The notes below the pieces were generated by a model that did no database searches, was not told where the DNA came from, and saw only the letters and a program-made list of their open reading frames with translations. A stretch of DNA of 64,000 nucleotides from the NCBI RefSeq assembly GCF_041296385.1, contig NC_091017.1, positions 78,049,055 through 78,113,054 on the forward strand. Reading direction: 5' to 3'. Shown here one piece after another: positions 1 through 32,455 of this stretch. The position numbers were made by a program, and so were the translations under genes. Positions within the stretch are counted from its first letter, which is position 1. Each line of letters begins with the position of its first letter. The stretch comes from Aphelocoma coerulescens (lineage: Eukaryota > Chordata > Aves > Passeriformes > Corvidae).

Positions 1-298
1 ATGTCCCCAAGGGGTTGGCACTGCCATCCTGGGGTCCTACAGAGAGTCCCCACCCGTGGGTGGCATCCAGGACCCTCCAACCCCCCCCCCCCCCGTGTCC
101 CCACGGCCACCACGATGTCCCCAAGGGCTTGGCACCGCGGTCCTGGGCTGTGGGGTGACCCACGCGGGGTCCTCACCCGCGGACCCTCTAAACCTCCCCC
201 TCCCGCGTGTCCTCGCGGCCATCACGGTGTCCCCAAGGGGTTGACACCGAGCTCCGGTGTCCCCCTGAAGGTCCCTGAGTGACCCACGCGGTGTCCCC
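1..298. repeat. ~112-bp tandem repeat, about 2.6 copies
   Basis: Units starting ATGTCCCCAAGGG at 1 and 115, and GTGTCCCCAAGGG at 227. Probably EBF4 intron 1. Reading frames here are products of the repeat. Confidence 0.7.
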
Positions 299-640
299 GC
301 TCTCGGGGGGGGTCCCCACGCCCCTCAACCCCACTCGGAGCCGCTTTAGGGCCGTGCCCGGGGCCCGCCCGGAGCCGCCGCTTTCCTGGAAGCGCCGGGG
401 CCGCGGCTGCTTGGAAATGCTTGATTGGCTTTAATAATTAATTAACGCGCGGGCGGGGCTGGCAGCGCGGGGGGGGGACACGGCGGGGGACAGCGGCGAC
501 AGTCAGGGCCACCCCCCGCGCGTCACCGAGGCGATTTGGGGGGAGGCCGAGGGGGATTTTTGGGGGCTGGAAAGCGCCGCTGTCCCGTTGGGGGTGGCGG
601 GCGACGGGGAGGGGACAGAGGTGTCCAAAGCCACCCGCGC
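290..640. promoter_or_regulatory. CpG-rich segment with CCAAT box and TAATTA cluster
   Basis: Strongly CpG-rich and not tandemly repeated. It holds an inverted CCAAT box (ATTGG, 424-428) followed at 431-444 by overlapping TTAATAATTAATTAA. Upstream of EBF4 exon 2, so probably a first-intron enhancer or an alternative promoter. Function is inferred. Confidence 0.35.
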
Positions 641-1500
641 AGGGAGGGGACAAGGGGCAGGTGTGGCACGTCTGGGGTGGCCACGCACAGGTGTTGTCGC
701 CTCCCCAGGTGTGGCCCCTGGGGACAGTTTGGGTGCCCGCGGGTGGCCCTGGCGACAATTTGGGTCCTCGAGGAGCAGCTGAAGGAGCTTTTCCTCTGTC
801 ACGCCACGGAGAAGTGTCCCCAGAGTGTCGCCAAGGTCCCCGCGGGTTTCACGCTGTGGCGGGGGTGACACTTGGGGACCCGCTCCGCTGCTCCCGGGAG
901 GACACCGAGGGGACAGGGAGCACCCGCGGGGTGGGGACACGGGGACATCGTGCCTGGGGTAGCTCTGCTGTCACTGTCCTGGCACCCCGCGTGTCGGGGC
1001 ACGGGGACAGCGGCGGTGACACCGGCGAGCCCCGGGGTGGCACCAGGGGATGGCAGCGCGGGTGGCTTGGGCGGGGAGGGCTCAGGGATGTCCCCTCCTG
1101 TCCCTCGTGTCGCCGAGGCCAGGACGGGTGGTGCTGCTGAGGGCTGGCGGTGTCCCCTGCTGTGTCCCCTACCCTGGCCAGGGAGGGGACTCTGGGGGTC
1201 CTGGGGAGGGTCCCAGGGAGGGGGTGCTGGGTGTCCCCCGGAGGGGATGCTGGGGACACGCTGGTGGCCCTGGGGACACGCTGGTGGCCCTGGGGACCGG
1301 GTCCTGGGCGTCCTGGGGACAGGCTGGTGGCTGTGGGATGGCGTCCTGAGGGATTTAGGGACAGGCTGGTGGCCCTGGGGGAGGGGGTGCTGCCAGGTTT
1401 TGGGGGGTTCCAGGCCAGGATGCCTGGGGTCCCAGGGACTGGATTTATGGATTTATGGATTCTGGGAAGGGCTGCTGGGGGTCTTGGGGACATCGTGCTG
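641..1500. other. GC-rich noncoding sequence without recognised genes
   Basis: Low-complexity GC-rich DNA with scattered GGGGACACG and TGGTGGCCCTGGGG repeats (about 1255-1380). No EBF4 first exon or other coding segment was found. Confidence 0.5.
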
Positions 1501-4500
1501 GGGGTTCTGGTAATGGGGTGCTGGGGGTCCCTTGGATGGGGCGCTGGGGTCCCATGGAGGAGATGCTGGGGGTCCCAGTGCTGGGGGTCCCCAGGATGGG
1601 GTATTGGGGTTCCCAGAGCTGAGGATCCCTGGGATGGGGCGCTGGGGCCCCATGGAGGAGATGCTGGGGGTCCCAGTGCTGGGGGTCCCCAGGATGGGGT
1701 ATTGGGGTTCCCAGAGCTGAGGATCTCTGGGATGGGGCGCCGGGGCCCCATGGAGGAGATGCTGGGGGTCCCAGTGCTGGGGGTCCCCAGGATGGGGTAT
1801 TGGGGTTCCCAGAGCTGAGGATCCCTGGGATGGGGCGCTGGGGCCCCATGGAGGAGATGCTGGGGGTCCCAGTGCTGGGGGTCCCCAGGATGGGGTATTG
1901 GGGTTCCCAGAGCTGAGGATCCCTGGGATGGGGCGCTGGTGTCCTACAGAGGAGGTTTTGGCGTTCCTGGCAATGGGACGTTGGGTGTCCCAGTATTGGG
2001 GTGCTGGGGTTCCCCGGGATGGGGTGTTTGGGGTCTTGGAAAGGGGTGCTGAGGGGTCCTATGGAGGAGGTTTGGGGGGTCCCTGTGCTGGGGTGCTGGG
2101 GGTTCCCGGGATGGGGTGTTGGTGTCCCATAGAGGAGGTTCTGGGGTTCTCAGTACTGGGGTCCTGAGGGTGCCCAGGATGGGGTGTTTGGGGTCTTGGA
2201 AAGAGGTGCTGAGGGATCCTATGGAGGAGGTTTTGGGGGTCCCTGTGCTGAATTTCCAGGGGTTCCTGTGCTGGAGTGCTGGGGGTGCCCAGGATGGGGT
2301 CCTGGGGTTCCTGGTGCTGGGGTTCTGGGTGTCCCAGTATTGGGGTGCTGGGGTCTCACGGAGGAGATTCTGGGGGTCCCCGGGATGGGGTGCTGGGGGT
2401 CCCGTTGCTGAGGTTTTGGGTGTCGCTGAGTACTGGGGTGCTGGGGGTCCTGTGGAGGAGGTTCTGGGGTTCCTGGGGTGTGCCAGTACTGGGGTATTGG
2501 GGGTCCCCGGGATGGGGTGCCGGTGTCCCATGGAGGAGGTTCTGGGGTTCCTGGTATTGGGGTGCTGGGGATGAGGTTCTGGGTGTCGCAGTGCTGGGGA
2601 TCCTGGGATGGGGTCCTGGGGTTCCTGGTGCGGGGGTTCTGGATGTCCCAGTATTGGGGTGCTGGGGGTCCCCAGGATGGGGTGTTTGGGGTCTTGGAAA
2701 GGGCTGCTGAGGGATCCTATGGAGGAGGTTTTGGGGGTCCCTGTGCTGAATTTCCAGGGGTGCCTGTGCTGGGGTGCTGGGGGTGCCCAGGATGGGGTCC
2801 TGGGGTTCCTGGTGCGGGGGTTCTGGATGTCCCAGTATTGGGGTGCTGGAGGTCCCCGGGATGGGGTGCTGGTGTCCCATGGAGGAGGTTCTGGGGGTCC
2901 TGGTATTGGGGTGCGGGGGATGCTGGGGGTGAGGTTCTGGGTGTCCCGGTGCTGGGGATCCTGGGATGGGGTCCTGGGGTTCCTGGTGCGGGGTTTCTGG
3001 ATGTCCCTGTATTGGGGTGCTGGGGGTCCCCAGGATGGGGTTTTTGGGGTCTTGGAAAGGGGTGCTGAGGGGTACTGTGGAGGAGGTTTTGGGGGTCCCA
3101 GTGCTGAATTTCCAGGGGTGCCTGTGCTGGGGTGCTGGGGGTTCCCGGGATGGGGTGCTGGTGTCCCATAGAGGAGGTTCTGGGGTTCTCAGTACTGGGG
3201 TGCTGAGGGTGCCCAGGATGGGGTCCTGGGGTTCCTGGTGCTGGGGTTCTGGATGTCCCAGTATTGGGGTGCTGGAGGTCCCCAGGATGGGGTGTTTGGG
3301 GTCCCCAGGATAGGGTACTGGTGTCCCATGGAGGAGGTTCTGGGGTTCCTGGTCATGGGGTGCTGGTGTCCCAGTGCTGAATTTCCAGGTGTCCTCTTGC
3401 TGGGAGTCCCTAAATTGGGTTCTGGGGGTTCCTGGGATGGGGTGCTGGGGGTCCCGGTGGTGAGTTTTTGGGTGTCCCAGTACTGGGGTGCTGCGGGTCT
3501 TGGTAATGGGGTGCTGGGGGTCCCTGGGATTGGGTTCTGGGGTGCTGGGGGTGCCGGTGCTGAGGAGAAGTCCCGTGGAGGAGGTGCTGGGGGTCCCAGT
3601 ACTGGGGTGCTGGTGTCCTGTGGAGGAGGTTGTGGGGTTCCTGGCAATGGGGTGCAGGGGGATGGGCTTCTGGGGTTCCCGGGAATGGGGTTCTCGGGGC
3701 TGGGGGGCTGGGGGTGCCGGTGTCCCATGGAGGAGGTCCTGAGGTTCCTGGCAATGGGGTGCTGGGGGTCCCCAGGATGGGATTTCCCAGTGTCCCACCC
3801 CAGTACTGGGGTCCCCAGTGCTGGGGATCCCTGGGACTGGGATTCTCGAGGATGGGCATCCTGGGGATGGGGCGCTGGGGGTCCCCATGCCGGGATTCTG
3901 GGGGTACCTGGAGCTGGGGGTTCCCCAGGATGGGGCATTGGGGGGGTCCCCGGGACTGGGATTCTCAGGGATGGGGAGCTGGGGGTTTGGGGTGCTGGGG
4001 GTGCTGGGGATGGGGTGCTGGTGCCCCATGGAGGAGCTTCTGGGGTTGCTGGAGCTGGAGATCCCCAGGACTGGGGTTCTCAGGGATTGGGGTCTCTGGG
4101 ATGGGGTGTTGGTGTCCCATGGAGGAGGTTCTGGGGTTCCTGATAATGGGGTGCTGGGGGTGCTGGGGATGGGGTGCTGGTGTCCCATGGAGGAGGTTCT
4201 GGGGTTCCTGATAATGGGGTGCTGGGGGTGCTGGAGATGGGGTGCTGGTGTCCCATGGAGGAGGTTCTGGGGTTCCTGATAATGGGGTGCTGGGGGTGCT
4301 GGGGTGAGGTTCTGCGTGTCCCGGTACTGGGGGCCCCCGTGATGGGATTCCCAGTTCTGGGGGGGCTGGGGGTCCCCAGGACTGGGGTTCTCGGATCCCC
4401 ATGGAGGAGCTGGGGGTGCCAGCGCCCCATGGAGGAGGTTCTGGGGGTCCTGGAGCTGGAGATCCCCAGAACTGGGGTTCTCAGGGATTGGGGTCCCTGG

Positions 4501-4720
4501 GATGGGGTGCTGGTGTCCCATGGAGGAGCTTCTGGGGTTCCTGGTAATGGGGTGCTGGGGATGGGGTTCCGGATATCCTGGGACACTGGGGGTCCCCAGG
4601 ATGGGGTGCTCGGGGTTCCTGGTGCCGGGGATCCCCAGGACTGTGGTTTTCGGGGATGTGGATCCGGGTGCTGGGACACTGGGGTTCCCTGGGACGCGGT
4701 GCTGGGTTTTGGGGTGTCCC
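1501..4720. repeat. G-rich minisatellite of EBF4 upstream intron, with exact 98-bp array
   Basis: Built from TGCTGGGGGTCCC / CATGGAGGAGG motifs. A 98-bp higher-order unit recurs almost exactly at about 1535, 1631, 1729, 1827 and 1925; the rest is more diverged. G-rich on the + strand, leading up to 40 bases from exon 2. Confidence 0.85.
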
Positions 4721-4763
4721 GCTGTGCCGGCCGTCCCCCCCACATGCCGTGGCCCTGCCGCAG

Positions 4764-25725
<20,962 letters not shown>

Positions 25726-26039
25726 GGATGGAATATCCAGAGGGGCTCCGGACCCCTCATCCCACTGGGACAGCAGCGGGGACACGGACTGGGGACATCC
25801 CTGTCCCCTGTGCCCACCCCTCGGAGCTGGGATGGCGCCGGAGCCGCCACACGGAACGGGATGAGGGGACCCAGCCCCGCAATGTCCCCACCCTGGGTGA
25901 CCCCGGCCCAGCCCGGCTGAGGGGGGACTTGGGGAAATCCTGGAATGAGCCAAAATTCCCGGGTTTGGCCTCAGGAAGAGGAGGAGAGAGCCGGGAATGG
26001 GGGCAGCGAAGGGCGCGGGATGGAGGTGCCAGGATGGGA

Positions 26040-26690
26040 GGAGGAATGGTCCAAGTGGGATGGATGATCTGGGATAGAAGGGATGATCCAAGGTGGGAAG
26101 GATGGTCCAGGATGGGATGGATGATCCAAGGTGGGATGGATGATCCAAGGTGGGATGGATGGTCCAGGATGGGATGGATGATCCAAGGTGGGATGGATGA
26201 TCCAAAGTGGGATGGATGGTCCAGGATGGGATGGATGATCCAAGGTGGGATGGATGATCCAAAGTGGGATGGATGGTCCAGGATGGGATGGATGATCCAA
26301 GGTGGGATGGATGGTCCAGGATGGGATGGGTGCTCCAGGTGGGATGGATGATCCAAGGTGGGATGGAAGCTCTGGAAAAGGATGGATGCTCCAGGATGGG
26401 ATGGGTGCTCCAGGTGGGATGGATGATCTTGGACGGGATGGAAGATCCAGGTGGGATGGAGGATCCAAGGTGGGATGGAAGCTCTGGAAAAGGATGGATG
26501 ATCTTGGATGAGATGGATGATCCAAGGTGGGATGGGTGCTCCAGGATGGGATGGATGCTTTGGAATAGGATGGATGCTCCAGGTGGGTGGGATATTCCAG
26601 ATGGGACGGATTTTCTGGAGCAAGATGGATATCGACAATTAGAGGGATATACCAGGAAAACATGGATGAGCCTGGGCAGGTGGGATGATG
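26040..26690. repeat. GGATGGATGATCCAAGGTGG minisatellite (EBF4 3'UTR)
   Basis: Units of about 20-42 bp combining GATGATCCAAGGTGGGATG and GGTCCAGGATGGGATG, inside the inferred 3'UTR. Confidence 0.9.
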
Positions 26691-26805
26691 TGGAATGGGA
26701 TGGATGGATGGAGGGATGGATGGATGGAGGGAGGGAGGGAGGGATGGATGGAGGGATGGAGGGATGGAGGGAGGGAGGGATGGATGGATGGATGGACGGA
26801 TGGAC

Positions 26806-26839
<34 letters not shown>

Positions 26840-27130
26840 ATGGATGGATGGATCGATCCATGGAGGGATGGATGGATCCATGGAGGGATGGATGGATCCA
26901 TGGAGGGATGGATGGATGGATGGATGGATGGATGGATGGATGGATGGATGGATGGATGGATGGATCCATGGATGGATCCATGGAGGGATGGATGGATCCA
27001 TGGAGGGATGGATGGATGGATGGATGGATGGATGGATCCATGGAGGGATGGATCCATGGAGGGATGGATGGATGGATCCATGGATGGAGGGATGGATGGA
27101 TGGATGGATGGATGGATCCATGGATGGATA
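26690..27130. repeat. (GGAT)n microsatellite with TGGATCCA palindromes
   Basis: Tetranucleotide GGAT/GATG array interrupted by GGGATGGATGGATCCATGGA blocks. TGGATCCA is a palindrome recurring about every 12-24 bases in part of the array. Confidence 0.95.
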
Positions 27131-27357
27131 CCCCTAGGCAGGATTGATGCTCCGGGTGGGATGGATATTCCAGGGTAGGATGGATACCCCAGGACAGGAC
27201 CTGGCTCCCCCCACCCTTCCCGGCTCTCTCCCTAATTCCGATTCCCGAACCCGGATCCCTGCGATTCCCAGAATCCCAGATACCGGATCTCTGCCCATCC
27301 AGGATCAGGATCCCAGTGCCACCCGGGCCTGTGGGGACACCGCGGTCCCTGTCCCCT

Positions 27358-27412
27358 GCCATTAATTATCGCCATTATTATCAATATTAATTAGCAGAAT
27401 TATTTTGACCCC
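27358..27412. promoter_or_regulatory. AT-rich TAATTA island at end of EBF4 3'UTR
   Basis: CCATTAATTATCGCC, ATTATTATCAATATTAATTA and GCAGAATTATTTTGACC in a row; unlike the GC-rich flanks. Either a 3'UTR regulatory element or a conserved enhancer. Confidence 0.35.
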
Positions 27413-27485
27413 AGGCCACCGTGGGGTGGGGGGAAGTCCCTGGATGTCCCTGGATGTCCCTGTCCCCTCCCCCAGCCGGGAATTT

Positions 27486-27493
27486 TGTACATA
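27486..27493 (+). promoter_or_regulatory. Candidate Pumilio response element in EBF4 3'UTR
   Basis: TGTACATA matches the UGUANAUA consensus bound by Pumilio proteins. It lies about 200 bases before the inferred poly(A) signal. A weak variant CATAAA overlaps it at 27490-27495 and could itself be a poly(A) signal. Confidence 0.35.
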
Positions 27494-27689
27494 AAACGGG
27501 AAAAATTCCCACCATTCCCCCTTTTCCCCCCTCGGGGGTGGCCCGTGTCCCTCCCCTCCGTGTCTGTCCCCTCTCAGTGTCACCGCGTGTCCCCCCCCCG
27601 GCTCTGGGGGGAGGGGGGAGGTGACCCTTGGGGACAATGTCCCCCCTGGCGGAGGTGGCGCGGGGCGTGGCCGGGGAGCTCCCATGGGA

Positions 27690-27695
27690 ATTAAA
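27690..27695 (+). terminator. EBF4: Candidate EBF4 poly(A) signal ATTAAA
   Basis: ATTAAA is the commonest variant of AATAAA and is rare in this GC-rich sequence. GT-rich bases follow within about 40 nt. It is the best candidate 3' end before the downstream minisatellites begin. Confidence 0.45.
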
Positions 27696-27699
27696 GACC

Positions 27700-28215
27700 T
27701 CGTGGAAAAGCTGCGACTCCCGGGGATTTGTCACCCACGGCGTGGTGACACCGCTGTCCCCCCGCTGTCCCCACCCCTCGGGGACAAAGCGGTGATGTCC
27801 CCACCGCCACCCCCGGCTCCTTCGCAGCGCTGGAATCCCGGGAATGCGCCGGGCGCGATCCCCGGGAGCTGCCCCAGTCGTGTCCACTCCCAACCCCCCC
27901 CCCCAGAGGCCACCCCCGGTCCCCTCCAGCTGCGGTGTCACCTCTTGTCACCTCCCCCCCGCCCCCGCACGCCGGGATGAGCGCAGGAGGAGCGGGAGTT
28001 AATTGCGTTAATCAAGAAAGGTTAATGAGGAGGAGGCGGCGGTGCCAGCGCGGGGGGGTGGCACAGCTGGCACTGTCGCGGGGGTGGCGACACGGGGCGG
28101 GGACAGCGAGCAGCGACACGGGGCTGGCAGCGCGGCTGGGGACACCGCGTGACCCCCGAGGGGACCGGGGGGACACCGTGCCCAGCCGGGGGTGGTGGCA
28201 CCGCGAGCACGCGGG
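27700..28215. other. Intergenic GC-rich DNA downstream of EBF4
   Basis: No gene recognised; the TTAAT island lies inside it. Confidence 0.4.
27985..28035. promoter_or_regulatory. TTAAT island downstream of EBF4
   Basis: GGAGTTAATTGCGTTAATCA then AGAAAGGTTAATGAGG: three TTAAT cores in 35 bases at the left edge of the intergenic repeats. Confidence 0.3.
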
Positions 28216-28219
28216 GGTA

Positions 28220-29640
28220 GACTGGGAGCACTGGTGGGGACAGTCACGGCTGGTGGGGACAGTCACAGGTGGTGGGGACACAGGTGGCACGGGTCATGGG
28301 GACACTCGGGTGTTGGGGACACAGATGTGGCACGGGTGGTGGGGACACGCACGGGTGGCACATGCCATGGGGACACTCACTGGTCATGGGGACACTCACA
28401 GGGGGTGGGGACACTCACAGGTGGCACATGCCATGGGGACATTCACTGGTCATGGGGACACGCACAGGGGGTGGGGACACTCACAGGTGGCACATGCCAT
28501 GGGGACATTCACTGGTCATGGGGACACGCACAGGTGGCACATGCCATGGGGACACTCATTGGTCATGGGGACACTCACAGGTGGCACATGCCATGGGGAC
28601 ACTCACAGGGGTTGGGGACACTCACAGGGGTTGGGGACGTGCAGTGGGGACACAGACGTGGCACAGGTGTTGGGGACACGAGCATGGCACAGGTGTAGGG
28701 GACACGCGCCGGTGTTGGGGGACACGTGGCACATGGCACGGGGACACTCCTGGGGGGCACACGCACGTGGCACAGGTGGTGGGGGACACTCACAGGTGAT
28801 GGGGACACTCACAGGTGGCACATGCCATGGGGACACTCACAGGTGATGGGGACACTCACAGGTGATGGGGACACTCACAGGTGGCACATGCCATGGGGAC
28901 ACTCACTGGTCATGGGGACACTCACAGGGGGTGGGGACACTCACAGGTGGCACATGCCATGGGGACACTCACTGGTCATGGGGACACTCACAGGGGGTGG
29001 GGACACTCACAGGTGGCACATGCCATGGGGACACTCACTGGTCATGGGGATACTCACAGGGGGTGGGGACACTCACAGGTGGCACATGCCATGGGGACAC
29101 TCACTGGTCATGGGGACACGCACAGGGGGTGGGGACACTCACAGGTGGCACATGCCATGGGGACATTCACTGGGGTTGGGGACACTCACAGGTGGCACAT
29201 GCCATGGGGACACTCATTGGTCATGGGGACACTCACAGGGGGTGGGGACACTCACAGGTGGCACATGCCATGGGGACACTCACTGGTCATGGGGACACTC
29301 ACAGGGGTTGGGGACACTCACAGGGGTTGGGGACGTGCAGTGGGGACACAGACGTGGCACAGGTGTTGGGGACACGAGCATGGCACAGGTGTAGGGGACA
29401 CGCGCCGGTGTTGGGGGACACGTGGCACATGGCATGGGGACACTCCTGGGGGGCACACGCACGTGGCACAGGTGGTGGGGGACACTCACAGGTGGTGGGG
29501 ACACACGTGGCACACGGCGTGGGGACACTCACGGGTTTTCGGGACACGTGGCACGTGTGACGTCAGGCGTGGGGGGACACAGGTGGCATGGGGACACTCA
29601 TGGTGGGGACACGCACGTGGCACAGGCCGTGGGGACACAC
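28220..29640. repeat. GGGGACACTCACAGGTGGCA intergenic minisatellite
   Basis: Units of GGGGACACTCACAGGTGGCA and CATGCCATGGGGACACTCAC. A block at about 28631-28790 is repeated almost unchanged 696 bases further on (29327-29486), so the array grew partly by large duplication. Confidence 0.95.
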
Positions 29641-29649
29641 CCAGGGGTT

Positions 29650-31440
29650 GGGGACAGTCACAGGTGGTGGGGACACCCTGGTGGCTCTTGGGGACATCCT
29701 GGTGGCTCTTGGGGACACGCAGGTGGCACACGAGGGGACACGCACACAACACCAGCGTTGGGGACACCCTGGTGGCTCTTGGGGACATCCTGGTGGCTCT
29801 TGGGGACACGCAGGTGGCACACGAGGGGACACGCACACAACACCAGCGTTGGGGACACCCTGGTGGCACTTGGGGACATCCTGGTGGCTCTTGGGGACAC
29901 GCAGGTGGCACACGAGGGGACACGCACACAACACCAGCGTTGGGGACACCCTGGTGGCACTTGGGGACATCCTGGTGGCTCTTGGGGACACGCAGGTGGC
30001 ACATGGCGGGACAGGGTCGTGCCCAGGTGTTGGGGACACCTTGGTGGCTCTTGGGGACATGCAGGTGGCACGTAAGGGGACACGCACACAACACTGGCAT
30101 TGGGGACACCCTGGTGGCTCTTGGGGACATCCTGCTGGCTCTTGGGGACACGCAGGTGGCACACGAGGGGACACGCACACACAACACCAGCATTGGGGAC
30201 ACGCAGGTGGCACTTGGGGACACCCCCGGCTATTGGGGACATGCAGGTGGCACTTGGGGGGACAGGGTCACGCCCAGGTGTTGGGGACACCCTGGTGGCA
30301 CTTGGGGACACCCTGGTGGCTCTTGGGGACACGCAGGTGGCACGTAAGGGGACACGCACACAACACCAGCGTTGGGGACACCCTGGTGGCACTTGGGGAC
30401 ACCCCCGGCTATTGGGGACACGCAGGTGGCACACGGGGGGACAGGGTCGTGCCCAGGTGTTGGGGACACCTTGGTGGCTCTTGGGCACATCCTGGTGGCT
30501 CTTGGGGACACCCTGGTGGCTCTTGGGGACATGCAGGTGGCACACGGGGGGACAGGGTCACGCCCAGGTGTTGGGCACACCCTGGTGGCACTTGGGGACA
30601 CCCTGGTGCCTCTTGGGGACATCCTGGTGGCTCTTGGGGACACGCAGGTGGCACTTGGGGACATGCAGGTGGCACACGATGGGACACGCACACAACACCA
30701 GTGTTGGGGACACGCAGGTTGCACACGGGGGGACAGGGTCGCGCCCAGGTGTTGGGGACACCCTGGTGGCACTTGGGGACACGCAGGTGGCACACGAAGG
30801 GACACGCACACACAACACCAGCATTGGGGACACGCAGGTGGCACTTGGGGACACCCCCGGCTATTGGGGACATGCAGGTGGCACTTGGGGGGACAGGGTC
30901 GCGCCCAGGTGTTGGGGACACCCTGGTGGCACTTGGGGACACCCTGGTGGCTCTTGGGGACACGCAGGTGGCACACGGGGGGACAGGGTCGCGCCCAGGT
31001 GTTGGGGGCACCCTGGTGGCACTTGGGGACATCCTGCTGGCTCTTGGGGACACGCAGGTGGCACACGAAGGGACACGCACACAACACCGGCATTGGGGAC
31101 ACCCTGGTGGCACTTGGGGACACCCCCGGCTCTTGGGGACACGCAGGTGGCACATGGCGGGACAGGGTCGCGCCCAGGTGTTGGGGACACCCTGGTGGCA
31201 CTTGGGGACACGCAGGTGGCACACGAGGGGACACGCACACACAACACCAGCATTGGGGACACGCAGGTGGCACTTGGGGACACCCCCGGCTATTGGGGAC
31301 ACGCAGGTGGCTCTTGGGGACACGCAGGTGGCACACGAGGGGACATGCACACAACACCGGCATTGGGGACACCCTGGTGGCACTTGGGGACACCCCCTGG
31401 CTTTTGGGGACACCCTGGTGGCACTTGGGGACGCTGGGAG
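29650..31440. repeat. 91-bp intergenic minisatellite GGGGACACCCTGGTGGC
   Basis: Units start near 29669, 29760 and 29851 (91-bp period), then mix GGGGACACGCAGGTGGCACA, CACCCCCGGCTATTGGGG and GGGACAGGGTCGCGCCCAGG in varying order. Frames of 300-700 residues on both strands are repeat artefacts. Confidence 0.95.
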
Positions 31441-32100
31441 TGTCTGCCCGGGCTCTGGGGACAGCGGGGGACTCTGGGAGGTTTTGGGGACAATTTGGGG
31501 TCTCTTGGGGACAAGTTTGGGGCTTTGGGGTCCCTTGAGGGACATGGGGGGGTCTGGGGGTGTTGTGGTGGCATCTTGGGGACTTTGGGGACAATTTGGG
31601 GCCTCTTGGGGGCTTTGGGGACAATGTGGGGACAAGTTTGGGGTTTTGGGGTTCCTTAAGGGACAAGGGGGAGTCTGAGGGTGTTGCGGGGTCCTCTTGG
31701 GGACTTTGGGGACAATTTGGGGCCTCTTGGGGACAGTTTGGGAACAAGTTTGGGGCTTTGGGGTCCCTTGAGGGACACGGGGAGGGGTCTGGGGGTCTTT
31801 TGGGGGACGTGGTGGGGACATCTGGAGAACTTTGGGGACAATTTGAGGGTCTGGGGCTTTTTGGGGTCTGTGATGGGGACCTGGGGGAGGTTTGGGGGGT
31901 TTTGGGGATGACTTGTGGGGTCTGGGGGGTTTTGGGGGCAAAATTGGGGGATCAGGGGGAGTTTTGGGACTGTCTGGGGTCTGGGGGGGGGGGTTGGGGT
32001 CAAAATTGGGGGGTCTGGGGTGTTTTGGGATCTGTGGTGGGATTTGGGGGAGTCTGGGGGGTTTTGGGGTCTTTGAGGGGTCCCCATGGCCGGGCCCTTC
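31441..32100. repeat. TTGGGGACAATTTGGGG low-complexity repeat
   Basis: Diverged TTTGGGG / GGGGACAATTTGGGGTCTC units, G/T-rich on the + strand. Confidence 0.8.
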
Positions 32101-32455
32101 CCATTCCCGTGGGCACCCTCGGCTTTGACCTCTCCCAAATCCCAAATTTCCCCCAAATCCCCTCAATTCCCAATCCCGGCGCTCCCAGGTTTTGGGGTCC
32201 TGACCGATCCCGGGATTTGGGGCCGGGAAAAAGGGGAAGGGAAAAAACGGGAATTCAGTCGGGAAAAGCGGGAATGAGGGGATGGGAAAGCAGGGAAAAG
32301 GGGGATCCCAAATCCCAAATCCCGGTTTAGGGCCGGGATCTCCCGGAGCCGCTTTCTGGGAAAGGCTCGGGATGGAAAGAATTCCCAAAAATAGCCGGGG
32401 GCGGGGCCGGGCCCAGCTGCTCCCGCCGGGAATGCGCGGCCCCAAATCCCAGAAC
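32101..32455. other. Non-repetitive intergenic segment
   Basis: Mixed-composition DNA between two arrays with CCCGGGATTTGGGGCCGGG and GGGAAAAGCGGG motifs. No exon or promoter recognised. Confidence 0.4.

Larger units (their letters stand above)
25726..27695 (+). other. EBF4: EBF4 3' untranslated region (inferred)
   Basis: From the TAA at 25725 to the first good poly(A) signal, ATTAAA at 27690-27695. About 1.1 kb of it (26040-27180) is a GGAT-based minisatellite; an AT-rich island (27358-27412) and a Pumilio-type site follow. The end point is inferred from the signal alone; no transcript evidence is available. Confidence 0.5.

Noticed and set aside
1..4763. EBF4 first coding exon (a MF..-start peptide ending before GVSLARAH)
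   Set aside because: No segment resembling the COE N-terminus with a phase-2 donor was found; most of the stretch is minisatellite, so exon 1 is taken to be left of the window.
27490..27495. CATAAA as the main EBF4 poly(A) signal
   Set aside because: A weaker variant than ATTAAA at 27690, with no clear GT-rich downstream element; kept only as an alternative.
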